64,000 nucleotides of DNA from Spirodela intermedia (lineage: Eukaryota > Streptophyta > Magnoliopsida > Alismatales > Araceae). The DNA lies in contig LR746269.1 of the NCBI GenBank assembly GCA_902729315.2, positions 129,001 to 193,000 on the forward strand, given 5' to 3'. The translations under genes were made by a program, and so were the position numbers. Shown here one piece after another: positions 22,621 to 34,529 of this stretch. Position 1 is the stretch's first letter, and each line of letters opens with the position of its first letter. Below the pieces are notes generated by a model. That model searched no databases. It was given only the letters and a program-made list of their open reading frames with translations, and was not told the DNA's origin.

Positions 22621-24588
22621 CTACAACACGTCCAAGAAGACCTCCGACATGTCCGGCACATACCCGGCCAGTCTCAATTCCCTGTCCATCTCCTCGGCCA
22701 TGGCCATGATCTCCACAGACCTCAAATGGGTCGCATCCCCGGCGACGAATTCGTGGATCTCACCGTTCATCTCGATGAGGCTGCAGCCCGGGGTCTTCTT
22801 GACCCCTTTCTTCTCCAGGATCTTCTCCCTCACCCCCCGCACCTCCTCCCACCGGCTGCACTTGGCGTAGAGATCCGCCAGGAGCACGTATGCCGCGCTG
22901 TCGCGCGGTTCCAACTCCAGGAGGCGCTCGGCGGCCATCTCGGCCATTTCCTGGTCCCGGTGCAGCCTGCAGGCGCCGAGGAGGGATCCCCACACGATCG
23001 AATTGGGCGCCATCGGCATGCCGTTGATGACCTCCAGGGCTTCTCGGAGACGGCCGGCCCGCCCAAGCAGGTCCACCATGCAGCCGTAGTGAGCCACCTG
23101 CGGCGCGACCCCGTGCGCGCCGCGAAGCATGCCGGAGAAGAGCCGCCTCCCCCTGCCCACCAAGCCCGAGTGAACGCAGGCCTGGAGAACCCCGACGTAC
23201 GTCACGCTGTCGGGCTTCTCCCCCGCACGGAGCATCTCGATGAACAGGTGGAGCGCTTCCTCCCCGCGCCCGTTCACCGCGAGGCCAACGATCATCACCG
23301 TCCAGGTGAACTTGTCCCGCCGCTCCATCCCGCCGAAGACCTCCAGAGCCCGCTCGACGACCCCGCATTTGGAGTACATGTCGATGAACGCGTTCCCAAC
23401 GGCGACGTCGGCGCGGACCTTCCGCCGGCCGACGTAGATCCTCACCCACTCTCCCGCCTCCAGGGCGCCCAGGTGGGCACAAGCTGTGAGCACCCCGACG
23501 ATGGTGAAAGCGTCCGGCTTGACCCCCACCGTTTGCATCCGGCGGAACAGCTCCAGGGCCTCCTTGAACCGGTTCGCCTTCACATACCCGTCGGTCATGG
23601 CGGTCCAGCAGATGAGGTCCCTGTGCGGCGTTTCCTCGAACAGGAATCGAGCCCGATCGACCTCCCCCGAGTCGGCGAGACCCTTGATTACGGACGTCCA
23701 GGATATCACGTCTCTCACCTTCATGCCGTCGAACAACTTGAGTGCGGCGCCTATGGCTCCACACTCGGCGTACATGCCGATCAGAGCATTCTCCAGCACC
23801 AGATTGCCGGGCACAAGCCGCGCCTCCTCCATCTCGCGATGGAGCCTCTCCCCAGCTCGGAGGTGCTTCAATTTCGTGCAAGCCGACAGGGCCGAGAGGA
23901 GGGTGACCCACGTCGGCTTCAGTCTCACCTTCTTCATTTCGTCGAAAAGCTTGCAGGATAGCTCGTAGCGTTTATTCCGGTTGTAACCGGAGATCATGGC
24001 GTTCCATGTGATGACGTCCCGGTCAAGGCTTCGGTCGAAGATGGCTCTGGCGGCGTCGACCTGACCGGAGAGACAGTAGGTATGTATCAGTGCATTCTGG
24101 GTGAAGGCATTCGAAGCGAGCCCGAATTTCAGCGCGTGCGCATGGAGCTCCTTCCCGAGCAGCGAGGCGGTCTCGCGGGTGAAGGACTTGAGCAGGAAGG
24201 GGAGCGAGTGGTCGTCGGGGTCGAAGCCTCTCCGCCGCATCTCCAGGTACGTGAGCGCCGCAGGCTCAGGGGAGTTGCAGCCAGAGTACCCCCTTATGAC
24301 GGTATTCCAGAGGAAGACGTCCGTTGCCTGGGGACATTCCTCGAACAGGAGGCGTGCATACTTCATGTCGCCCGGCTCACGGGCGCGAGCGCAGCACCAG
24401 ACGACCATCAGCCGTCGCTCCGACGCGCCGGGGGCGGCCCCCGCGCGGATCATCCGGCAGTGCGCCTGCCTGAGGCCCTCGATCGTCCCGCATTCATCTA
24501 GAAGAAGAGAGACGGGGGAGGAGTCCCTCGTTGCCGTCGGCGCCGGCGGCCGGGGGAGGCGGACCTTGAAGCGCTCCGGCGATGGCAT
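22621..24588 (-). CDS. PLS-class pentatricopeptide repeat protein, E/E+ type, 655 aa, intronless
   Basis: This RNA-binding PPR protein is probably imported into mitochondria or chloroplasts to specify RNA editing sites. After a short basic N-terminus (RFKVRLPRPP) comes a run of PLS-type repeats from about residue 60 to 500 (DVFLWNTVIRGY, NALIHTYCLSGQVDAARAIF, VITWNAMISGYN, LICWTAMTDGYVKANRF, VGNAFIDMYSKCGVVERAL). The E region follows at about 529-600 (IVWGSLLGACRLHRD) and the E+ region at about 601-655 (GCSLIEMNGEIHEFVAGD). It ends at EVFLDVL with no DYW domain in frame. The lack of introns and the high GC are usual for this family in monocots. The target transcript cannot be told by eye. It may now rely on a DYW partner in trans, or be losing function; see the remnant just downstream. 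Confidence 0.93.
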   Translation of the reverse strand: MPSPERFKVRLPRPPAPTATRDSSPVSLLLDECGTIEGLRQAHCRMIRAGAAPGASERRLMVVWCCARAREPGDMKYARLLFEECPQATDVFLWNTVIRGYSGCNSPEPAALTYLEMRRRGFDPDDHSLPFLLKSFTRETASLLGKELHAHALKFGLASNAFTQNALIHTYCLSGQVDAARAIFDRSLDRDVITWNAMISGYNRNKRYELSCKLFDEMKKVRLKPTWVTLLSALSACTKLKHLRAGERLHREMEEARLVPGNLVLENALIGMYAECGAIGAALKLFDGMKVRDVISWTSVIKGLADSGEVDRARFLFEETPHRDLICWTAMTDGYVKANRFKEALELFRRMQTVGVKPDAFTIVGVLTACAHLGALEAGEWVRIYVGRRKVRADVAVGNAFIDMYSKCGVVERALEVFGGMERRDKFTWTVMIVGLAVNGRGEEALHLFIEMLRAGEKPDSVTYVGVLQACVHSGLVGRGRRLFSGMLRGAHGVAPQVAHYGCMVDLLGRAGRLREALEVINGMPMAPNSIVWGSLLGACRLHRDQEMAEMAAERLLELEPRDSAAYVLLADLYAKCSRWEEVRGVREKILEKKGVKKTPGCSLIEMNGEIHEFVAGDATHLRSVEIMAMAEEMDRELRLAGYVPDMSEVFLDVL

Positions 24589-25664
24589 GATTCATCTCGG
24601 GCTTCTTCCCTCAGTCGCTCCGCCGCAGAGTTGACTCAACGGGGACTGACTGATTGTCTCTGCTTCGCGACAAGCAGCCTCGCCAGAATGAATGTCGAGC
24701 AGTGCCGAGCCGACCCGAGGGAGCCCGCCGGGACACGTAAGCGGGCACAGCCAAACCCGCGGCGGGCGGGGCACGCGGTCAACGTAAGCGGTCAAATCCC
24801 GCGCTCTTACCGTGACGTTTCAAAGCGGCGCGCCGCCGGTGGCGAGACCGATGACCAGGCGCGGCCCTCCGAATCCGAAATATGCACGGGACGGTGGTCC
24901 CAAAACGGGCCCAGCTACCCAGATTAGGGAATGAGTTAAACTCCGGTAATCACTGTTTTAACCTGCGAAATATCTGCAACAGAATACCGCGGTGACCGGG
25001 ATCTGTGCACGTGGCTTGCACGAAACAGGAAGGCGGATTTGGATCTACTGGCGATCGCGTCACCGCCCCGCGATGACGTAGTCGAGACGACGGCCGTGCC
25101 CTTCCCTTGATCCTCTCTGCTCCGTGCGGTTAAGTGCACCGTCGGAGTACCGCGCTCGGCAAACATCCGAAATATCTCAGTGACCGTTGGACCGAAGATT
25201 CAGAGAGGCTCGGAGGGTACTATCGGGCTCCCACGGCCCTCCCTTCCCCTGCGAGGAGCCCCCCGCGGGGTATAATCCGTTCGACATTCCTGGCCGTTCG
25301 TCACAGGGCGCCCGCCAAGATCCAGCATGACCCGTGTCGTTGCCGCGGGCCTCGTGACGCTGGCAACCCTAATGGACCCATCAGTCTGGAGGCCGAGGGC
25401 GAGGGAGGATCGTCCATTGCGATAAATAATTCGCAAAGACTCGGCTTTTAAGCTCCCCACCATTAACGACGGTGGCGGTGGCTCTTTGTTGGCGTCCTCT
25501 CCCCGGATCCCTTCCTCCGTCATACTCCGGGTGCTCCGCTCTATATAACCGTATTATCCCCCCATTGGCGCCGCCGCTGGCCTTTCCCTTGAGAGCCTCC
25601 TCTCTATATCCCTCCCGTCTACCCGCCAGGGGATAGGCAAGGACGAGGAGGAGGCCTTATCGTC
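24589..25664. promoter_or_regulatory. Divergent promoter region between the PPR gene and the plastid carrier gene
   Basis: The interval separates head-to-head genes and must hold both promoters. A good TATA box, TATATAA at 25542-25548, lies 117 bp before the carrier ATG. Several CACGTG/ACGTG-type light or ABA response cores are present (for example GCACGTGGC near 25006). A matching TATA box for the PPR side was not evident. No ORF with a recognisable domain is present. Confidence 0.6.
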
Positions 25665-28600
25665 ATGGAGACCGCTGCCGCCATCCGGACGGGGGGGCTA
25701 TACTCCCCCCCATCCACTCCCAGCGCCGCCGCCTCTGCGCCCATGAGGAGTCTCCAAGGCTTTCTCCGGTTCCAACCCCTGAGGACCCCGCTTCGGGCGC
25801 GGCCGGCCGCTGGGCTCCCTTCGCCCGCCCTCCGATGCTACAGGCAGGTACACGCTTCTGCTAATTTTTGGGAGAAGCAGGGTAATTTTCTCTCCTCTCG
25901 ATCGGTCCCAGCGGAGCGGCCCCTTCTCTTGCCCGGGGACGGTTACATTAGGGATGGATTCCGGAGGCGGGAACGTAGGGAAGCAGGTGACGACCGCAAG
26001 AACACGCAGACATGCGGAGCCGGGGTCGCCGTTCCGTCGGCGGGTGACAGCGGCAGCGTCGCCGAGCCCCAAAAATTCCTGGGCGTGGAGGTGACGACGC
26101 TGAAGAAAATTGTGCCCCTGGGGCTCATGTTCTTCTGCATCCTTTTCAACTACACCATCCTGCGGGACACCAAGGATGTGCTTGTGGTCACCGCCAAGGG
26201 CAGCAGCGCGGAGATTATCCCCTTCCTCAAGACATGGGTCAACCTGCCCATGGCCATCGGGTTCATGCTTCTGTACACCAAGCTCTCTAACGTGCTTTCC
26301 AAGGAGGCTCTTTTCTACAGCGTCATAGTCCCCTTCATTGTCTTCTTTGGGGCGTTTGGATTCCTCATGTACCCACTCACAGACGCCATCCACCCCACCG
26401 GCCTCGCGGATAGGCTCCTTGACGTCCTCGGCCCGAGGTTCCTTGGTCCAGTGGCAATCTTGAGGATATGGAGCTTCTGCCTTTTCTACGTGATGGCTGA
26501 GCTCTGGGGCAGCGTGGTTATATCGGTTCTCTTCTGGGGCTTTGCCAATCAGGTGACATACACTAAGCCCGCCCCGTCCATTCAAAGGATTTTGTTGTAG
26601 ATTTCCGGCTATGATGGTCAAAGTCGGCCGTTAAAATCTGTCTTATTTTTGATTGACTTATCTCTGTTATTGTTTTCACCCTCTATTTTGCTCTTTTGCT
26701 TCGGCTCTCACCGTTGACTTTTTTTAGTTATGATTTTATTTTTTACATTGACGGGGATATTATGATGACCTTCTGATTTGTTCTGCGTCTCCAAAAAAAA
26801 TCATCGTTATATTTTATATTATTTTTTGTATTATCAAATTTTTTTGAATTACATGACCGGTTAACTCTAGATTCACTCCTATTTTCTTACTGCTAATGAC
26901 TTTTCGCCGCAATCTTCCCGTTAATGTGCCGAAGAAGATCTTTGGGCGCTCTGATCTGAGAGAATGAGTCAGGCCGTGATGTGTTACTGGAGTAACCGAT
27001 TAAAATGCTTACCACTCCTTTTTAGTCATTTTTACCATCTTCTGCTCCGGTAGTCAAGCCAGTATGACCCGGGTCATCTTGGGAGGAACTAAGGCCTCAA
27101 TGGTGGATACGTCTTCCCATTGTGAGAGCAGAGGACCTGCTGGAGTGCTTTAAAGGCTCATTTATCTGGCCGTCTGGCGTTCAAAAATATCCTCGGGTAT
27201 CATTATTTTGAGTTGCAGATATTTCATCATGTTTTCCCTCTACGGCTTTGCTTCTTCTGCGTGGTTTGCATTATCATTGTACAATATCGATTTGGCTCTC
27301 CATCTTTTCTGTTTCTTGTCCCTCAATTTAATTTGCAGTTATTATTTTGATATTTTTTTAATGGGCAGTATTTTTATTTAATGTTAAAATTTCCAGGAAC
27401 TGTTTTGTTTTCCTCCCTGTTTATGAAGATTTGAGAAGCAAAAGTCGCAGTCTTTTGTTAAGAATGATAAAAGATGTTTTCCAAAATTGAGTACGGAGAA
27501 TGTGTACCAGCCCTCCGTTGTTGCTGTTTCTACTTTGCTTCCATCCGGCCCTTATCTGGTAAAAAGATGGCCCTTTGCTGGTCTTTTAGTTGACTTTTTT
27601 CTGTTTCCCCTGTTCTTGCAGATCACAACTGTAGACGAAGCGAAGCAATTCTACCCTCTGTTTGGGCTCGGAGCAAATATCGCCCTCATTTTCTCCGGGC
27701 GCACAGTCAAGTATTTCTCCAACCTTCGCAAGAATCTGGGTCCTGGAGTCGATGGCTGGGCGATCTCTCTCAAGGGAATGATGAGCATCGTCGTCCTCCT
27801 GGGTCTCGTAATTTGTGGGATATACTGGGGAGTAAATAAATTTGTTTTGAATGACCCCTCTCTCCCAAAATCAGATCGTAAGAAGAAGAAGGTAGGCTCG
27901 TGATGATTGATGTCCATTCGATCCCTCTTCTGCCCATTTTTCTGCATGGCGCTGATACATATTTATCTCTACATGTTTGAATATTCCTCAGGAGAAGCCC
28001 AAGCTTGGGATGAAAGAGAGCATGAAATTCTTGCTCTCATCCAGATATGTGAGGGATCTTGCAACTTTGGTTGTTGCGTATGGTATCAGCATCAATCTTG
28101 TTGAAGTCACGTGGAAATCAAAGCTTAAGGCTCAGGTATGACTCTCATCAGTCAGATTCTGCATGCCCCTCGGTGGGTTTTTTTCTCCTCAAGGAAAATT
28201 ACCACGCAGCTCTCTTATCTCCTCTTCTTCCCCGCCTGCTGTTGTTGGCAGTTCCCCAGCCCGAACGAGTACTCATCCTTCATGGGCGATTTCTCCACTG
28301 CCACTGGCATCGCGACTTTCACGATGATGCTGCTGAGCAGGGTGATCCTCAGCAAGTATGGGTGGGGTGTGGCGGCGATGATCACCCCCACCGTGTTGCT
28401 CCTGACCGGAGTCGGGTTTTTCTCGCTGATACTCTTCGGCGAGCCGCTGATGCCTTTGCTTGGCACATTTGGAGTGACGCCGCTGCTGGCAGCGGTTTAT
28501 GTGGGAGCCCTGCAGAACATCTTCAGCAAGAGTGCCAAGTACAGCCTGTTTGACCCTTGCAAAGAAATGGCATACATCCCGCTTGACGAGGAGACAAAGG

Positions 28601-29158
28601 TCAGCAGTGTTTGGTGTTCGTGCCTCCTCTCGAGATGCATTTAGGTTTTCTTTTCTTCGTGATTTTTCTGACGTATAAGTTCATAAAGTTAGTCGATTGA
28701 TGTTGTCGTCCCTCGCATCGGATATCAAAGTTTCTGCGGTGTTATTTTTCCAGGTGAAAGGTAAAGCGGCCATCGATGTTGTCTGCAATCCCCTGGGGAA
28801 GTCTGGGGGGGCTCTGATCCAGCAATTCATGATCTTGACCTTCGGGTCTCTCGCCAATTCGACCCCCTATCTGGGGGGAATTTTGCTGGTGATCGTTCTG
28901 GCATGGCTGGCGGCGGCAAAGTCCCTGGATTCCCAGTTCTCGCCCCTGGCGAAGGAAGAGCTCCACCGGGAGAAGGTCTCCAAGGCTGCCGCGAAGGAGC
29001 CCCAGCTGGTGACATCGCCTCCTGAGGCCAGCGGCGGCCCAGTCGAGAAGAAAGCGCCAGAGGAGACAGGAAACGGTTCCGCCTTGTCAAACGGGACGGC
29101 CCTCCAAGTGGATGCTGCTGCTGATGACCCGTCGGAGACGTCCGCTCCACAGGCCTAG
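25665..29158 (+). CDS. NTT: Plastidic ATP/ADP carrier (NTT/AATP family), five exons, 684 aa
   Basis: The protein exchanges cytosolic ATP for stromal ADP across the plastid inner envelope, feeding ATP to heterotrophic plastids and to chloroplasts at night. Exons are 25665-26552, 27622-27891, 27992-28135, 28252-28599 and 28754-29158, all GT..AG with phase-0 junctions. The first 145 residues are Ser/Arg/Pro-rich and fit a plastid transit peptide. The membrane core begins at LKKIVPLGLMFFCILFNYTI and keeps the family blocks DTKDVLVVTAKGSSAEIIPF, LWGSVVISVLFWGFANQ, FYPLFGLGANIALIFSGR, NLRKNLGPGVDGWA, VEVTWKSKLKAQFPSPNEYS and NIFSKSAKYSLFDPCKEMAY. The hydrophilic C-terminus is Ala/Glu-rich. The protein is about 60 residues longer than the roughly 620 aa I recall for Arabidopsis AATP1, through its longer N-terminus. 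A second in-frame Met lies 25 codons downstream. Assignment is very secure. Confidence 0.95.
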
Positions 29159-30530
29159 TAGACTCCTGTGTCCGACGGTTTCGGCAGGGTGGTCGGAAGG
29201 AGCTCCACTCTCGTCGGGGAAACCTCTTTGCTACAGGGTAGGTAGGAATAACAGGTAGTGGAAGACGGCGTGGAAATTTTGATTGCTTTTTATCTACTTC
29301 GATTTGTTCTCTCAATAAGCTGTGGTTCGTCGCCGTCTTGTGGCGGCTCTACTGCTACTGAGCGTTTCATCTTGCTCTATTCTGTCGAGATTTGCTCACG
29401 GTTAGTCTCAGCTCCTTCTCCAGGGAAATTGATCTCGTCCATTGCTCAGATCGGTAGCTTTCTACGCGTGAGCTGTCGTATATATAAATATATAGATTGT
29501 GCCCGGCTGCATCCAAGATGGCGACTTTCTTACCGAGCTTCCGGAAGTTACAGCCCACATCGGACGGTTCGACTTTGATTCTGACCCAACTCTCTCTCTC
29601 TCTCTCTGTATACCCTTCACTTCAACCTCACCTCACTCTGCGACCCACTATTCTTTCACCTTCGGACGGCATCTAGGAATAAACATCTCGCTTGGACGAA
29701 TCGGATGATCCGCGGTGGGTGATTGGTTCCGAGCAAGGAGCCTTCTCTTCAGATTACGCAACACAAAAACGATAAAGTTGAAGAGCAAAACATAAACCAA
29801 GCGTGGTTTCTATTAAAAACATGTTGAGTTTCTCAAAAGCATCGGAGGCAGAACCTCCAGGATGTCGCCTTCTCTGTGAGTCGGCGTGTAGCGTACCCAA
29901 CGTGGCCATCATTGTGCTGAGATTCATTTGGTATCCATAGATTAAACGGGCCCCAATGCTGGACCAGGGAAATGGCATCATTTCACATCTTCACCCGTCA
30001 CGAACTTGAGCAGCGTAAAAATGGATGCCTTTCAGAACCCCTCGGCGATGCATGGCTCTTCAGGCCAATTACGAAAAAAAAGTGTTGCTCTTCTTGAGGA
30101 GATGATCGCTCGAGTCGTGCGAATTGGACTGACGGCGGCTCTTCCATGGACAAAAAACACGAAGGAAACATGCAGAGGATATCTCGCCGGAAGGGCGCGA
30201 AGCGATTCACCGCGAGTAGCCGTCGATCCTTCGTCTTTTTCTCGTGGGACCGATCTCCATGGCGCTCCACGCTTTCCTCGTCGGCGTTGAGTGCAGCAAG
30301 TGGGATGGGTGCCTCAAGAACCCGATAAAATCCGATTCAGGAGTACCCAATTTCGTGGATTGGAGACTCTCCTTCCTCCGGCACGCCTCTGGATCACGCA
30401 GATTTTGTTCCTCCGGTACTCCGCCGTCTCCCCCAAAGCTCTAGTCTTGCCCTCTCCTCCCTCTTCTGCTAATTTTAACTCCTCCACCGTCCCCGCTTTC
30501 TCGTCGGCAATTAGCAATCTGAGTCCGGCG
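29159..30530. other. Intergenic: carrier 3' region and BAHD upstream region
   Basis: The left part should be the carrier 3' UTR. A short (CT)n run lies at 29590-29608. Several ORFs of up to about 100 codons occur on both strands without recognisable domains. The right end must hold the BAHD promoter and leader; no clear TATA box was seen. The BAHD frame stays open upstream of its ATG for 80 codons, but that stretch lacks family similarity. Confidence 0.45.
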
Positions 30531-32036
30531 ATGGAGGCCGAGGTGGTCTACCTGTGCAAACGGACAGCCGTCAGCAGCCTGTCGATGTGGCCGGGGGAGT
30601 TGCGCCGACTCTCTGTCCTCGATTGCACCATGGAGCCCTACAGCCTCCGCGCCGTGTATTACTACCCGCGCTGCCCTCCAACGGCCGGCACAATCAGCAA
30701 GCTGAAGGAATCCCTCGCGGAGCTGCTCAACACCTACCGGCCGGTGGCCGGGAGGCTGCACCGGACGGCGGAGGGGCGGTGGGCCATCAAGTGCAATGAA
30801 GCGGGGGTGAGGATGGTGGAAGCGACGGCGAAGGGGAGCGTGGAGGAGTGGCTGCAGAAGGTGGAGAGGGCTCAGGAGATGAAACTCATCTTCTGGGAGG
30901 ACATGTACCGCCGCTCCGACTTCTGGTCCACTTTCTACATTCAGGTGAACCACATGAAACGACGACTGTAGAGTCTCAAACAGAGTTGTTCAACTTCTTC
31001 ATACAATGCGTTAGAACTGCCACAATATTGGGGACTAGAAAAATAATCCTGATGCTCAAAATTATGGCAGCTGACGCAGTTCGAACGGGGTGGGCTGGCG
31101 ATCGGCATCAGCTGCGCCCACATGCAGGCGGACGCCGCATGCCTGTCCGCGCTGGTGACGGCATGGGCAGACATGAACCTCCTGGGCAAGATGCTCTCAC
31201 CGCCGTGCTTCCACCCGCTGCCTCCCCCAAGAGTCGGCGGCTCACCGACCCGCCAACACTCGCCGAGCCGCCCCCTGGTCGACCACTACGCGTCGTCAAT
31301 GGAATCGGAGATCCACGAGACGGGGAGGTTCGCCACAGCGACGTTCGCCTTCTCGGACGAGACGGTGAAATCCATCCTCGCAGAGGCCCAGGTTGCGGGC
31401 GACAGCACCACCTCCCCCAGAGTCTTCGCCGCTCTCGCCGCGCTCTTCTGGGCGGCAGTCAGCAGAGCGAAGGGGAAGGATCACGGGCTCGTCGACATGG
31501 CCGTGTGCATGGACGCGCGCGAGGTGCTGAACCTGAGCAAGAGCTTCTTCGGGAACGCCATGGTCTTCGCCGGAGTCCGCGGTGGAGAGATCGGAGGGGG
31601 CAGGCTCGAGGCGGCTGCGAAAGCCATAGCCGATGCCACGAAGGCGATCGATTACGAAGGGGTCACGGACCTGATGGAGTGGCTGGACAGCAGGACTTCC
31701 GAAGAAGAAACGGGTGGGCCTGCGCTGATGCTGTGCAGCAGACGGCTACTGTGCGCCAACTGGGAGGGCCTGGACCCACACTTGGCGACGTTCGAACAAG
31801 GCGTGGGGCCCATCCACGTCTCGTACTACCTGGAACCGGTGACCGGGGAGGGACAGATCCTGGTACTTCCGTCACCTCGGGGGGAGAAGACTCTCGGCCG
31901 GGTAGTCGCTGTGACCCTGCCGGAGGCCCAGCTGGGGCGGCTGCGCGTAGACGGGCACATACTTGGTTACCAAACCAAAACCCACCCTAATGACCCCGAG
32001 CAGGGCCAACATTTAAAGGCCGACGCTCGTACATGA
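30531..32036 (+). CDS. BAHD acyltransferase-like protein, HXXXD kept, DFGWG lost, two exons, 459 aa
   Basis: This member of the BAHD family, which transfers acyl groups from acyl-CoA to alcohols or amines in the cytosol, has exons 30531-30944 and 31071-32036. The first exon has the family opening VVYLCKRTAVSS, LSVLDCTMEPYSLRAVYYYP, LLNTYRPVAGRL and EGRWAIKCNEAGVRMVEA. The second begins LTQFERGGLAIGISCAHMQAD with the catalytic HXXXD as HMQAD (155-159). The second family motif DFGWG is replaced by TFEQGVG at about 378-384. Loss of DFGWG is also known in CER2-like members, which act in very-long-chain fatty acid elongation rather than as simple transferases. Whether this protein is a catalyst or a CER2-type accessory is open. 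The chosen ATG is where family similarity begins. Confidence 0.9.
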
Positions 32037-32114
32037 ACTCCCTGAGGTCGGCCGGCCTCTCCCGTAGCTCGTGGAGAGCGCTGTTAGAGCTGACTAATAA
32101 ACTAGCATGTGCTT

Positions 32115-32149
<35 letters not shown>

Positions 32150-33554
32150 CGCTCAGCAATTTGAGATATGGCCAAACAACAAAGGAGTGAAGCATGTTAT
32201 ATTTGGGATGACATTTAGGCCATATAAAGGGGAATATGTGTTGCGAACTCTATCTTTCAAGAATAAAATACTCTTGCCATTCTAGGTTCTTCTCCTCTCT
32301 GTCATCACTTTATCCAGCAACCTCTTTCTGATTTCTCTCTCCTAACTGTTTTCTTGTTTGATTGATTTCAGGTGGTGGTATCTTAGTAAAATAAGAGAGC
32401 GAGGTGAAGATTGTTGCAAAGTCATTAGATAGGACAATAAAAGGGAGCAACAAGAGGACACGGTGGTCGTCCTTAGATGCTGTAGAATATATTAGAGGGA
32501 GATAATCTAGTAAAAAAGACATTTGCAGTCATAAGAGAATTGTAAATGATGCGGCATTTATATTTACTATTTGGATAGTTTTGCCGTATTAAGTAGGAGA
32601 AATCTGTTCTTACATGACATATTGACAGGATACTTGAGTTAAGTTGCCCTTATTTTGAATAAATTATTTTTACCTTATTATCAAATTGATTTCAGCCATA
32701 TATTATTTGAGATATCTATTTATCTCTGGCTAATTTTACAACACAGAGAAAATATCACCGATTGTGCACATTCACAATCTAGGCAGAGGGTGGGTAGCTT
32801 GGATTTCACAATCATCTGGTCTGCGGTTTCACGACTTTGATAAAGTTTCTGATTTATTACCTATTTTTTTCTTGGATGAACAAGTCCACAGTTCAAGTTT
32901 AGTAAAGGATTGAATTTTTAGAATCCCAGACTCAAATTTTGGATGATTTAATTTAAGTTGTCTCAGGTGTCATTGTTAAGAAGATAGGCTTGATCATACG
33001 AAAGCAGCTTCACTTTTGTTGTAGCTAATCTCAACCATGGTTAATAGGATAGGAAATCAATCAATAATCAAGGGTTTGTGAATATATGCGCCTTCCATAA
33101 GCATGAATCGTATTCATAAAGTTGAGTGAGCCGATCTATAAATTTCGATGTATTTTTGGCCACCTAATCAGTCAAAGGTTGGTGGTTAACAGTCATAAGG
33201 GTCAGGTCTCGTCACTGTCTCTGGCTTCAGATCACGGATCCTGAGTCTCGGACGTGAGAGATCAACATATCCACGTGCATAGACAACGTGAATTTTCAAT
33301 CATGCGGATTATTATTCTTATAATTTGGTATGTCAATGGAATAATGTTGACCTCATCACCCTTAATTATCAGAGAACAAAAAATTTCACCGTGTGTTTAT
33401 TTCTCAACATCCATAGCAAAGTTTAATTTCAAGAAAACTCGAACTTTTTACGTCCAAGTGAAGGGATTGACGGAATGAGGCTTTGTATCCAAGCCCTAGT
33501 AAGTAACGTGTCGATTGTTGCACGATCACATCATGCACTGAAATCAATAAACTG

Positions 33555-33586
<32 letters not shown>

Positions 33587-34335
33587 GCTCGCTCTCGCTC
33601 TATAAATATACATTTGTATTTATTAGGCAATGGTAGAGAGGTCCAGGCACAATCTCCATTGGAGCCCGGCTGTAAGCCCAGAGATTCTCTGATGAGTGAA
33701 CTCCATTACGTGAGAAGTGAACGATTATCTTAGTGTCCTGTTCTCCGCAAGTACTACATTTCATGCGGACTGATTTTCTTGGTGAGCGTAGATCAAAGAA
33801 GACCGAAGGAGAGCCTCCTAGCTCTCATTGTGAGGTCATTTCGATCGCTTCACTCCGGCAGCCAGTGGATTACCAGCTGGGATGCTCACGAGAAGCCCGG
33901 GGGTGACGAGGGCGGCGAGCCAATAGAGATTTGGAAGAAGCCCGAAACGGCAGATTCCCTTCGCCGGGGAAATGGAGGGAGAGTGAGAGAGAGAGAGAGA
34001 GAGGCAGATTGAGACTGCGATCCTCTTGTGGAGGAGCTCTCTTTGTTATCACTGGCCTCCCACAGCTTCAACCCACAAACAACCCCCCCGCCGCCCATTA
34101 CTGCTTTCCGAGTGTAAGAGAGGGAGTGCGGGAAACGATGTAATCCCCTCGGGTTCACGCCGCGCCATTCTCGTCAAGTCAGACAGCAACAACTGATTCC
34201 AACGATCCCAGCCGTCCCTTATCCCACCCTCCTCATTGATGATCCGACAGGAAAACCCAGCCTTTTGAGGTTTTCTTCTTTTGTGGGGAGGACACTGCGC
34301 ATATGAAGCCCTAGTGTCAGTACCACTGCTCTCTC

Positions 34336-34385
<50 letters not shown>

Positions 34386-34529
34386 AGGCATGCAAGGTAG
34401 ACACATGTCCGGCTGGCCTCCGGGTGTCTTTACACCCTGTTCCACTGTGTCGCCCCCAAGGCGAGCCCATTTAAGCATCTGCACCACGCATGCAGCCTAC
34501 CAGAGCCTCCACTCCTTGGTAGCCCAGCC
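32037..34529. other. Intergenic: BAHD 3' region to receptor-like protein promoter
   Basis: The interval is AT-rich in the middle and pyrimidine-rich at the ends. It contains (CT)n runs at about 32114-32146 and 33560-33587, a (GA)n run at 33980-34001 and the long run at 34328-34381. No ORF with a recognisable domain is present. Confidence 0.5.
34328..34381. repeat. (CT)n microsatellite about 150 bp upstream of the receptor-like protein ATG
   Basis: A near-perfect CT run broken by one ATCT. It lies in the likely promoter or 5' leader of the receptor-like protein gene, the position where CT/GA repeats often occur in plant genes. Confidence 0.9.

Noticed and set aside
22726-23961. A 411-codon plus-strand ORF and a 383-codon minus-strand ORF in another frame over the PPR gene
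   Set aside because: Both are shadows of the GC-rich PPR coding sequence; their translations have no domain and are rich in His, Pro, Arg or Gly from codon bias.
27487-27621. Open frame extending upstream of carrier exon 2
   Set aside because: It is intron sequence; the carrier family motif FANQ-ITTVDEAKQF joins exactly at 26552/27622.
30848-31990. A 380-codon plus-strand ORF overlapping the BAHD gene
   Set aside because: It crosses the BAHD intron in a different frame and translates to Arg/Gly-rich sequence; the real frame has HXXXD and family blocks.
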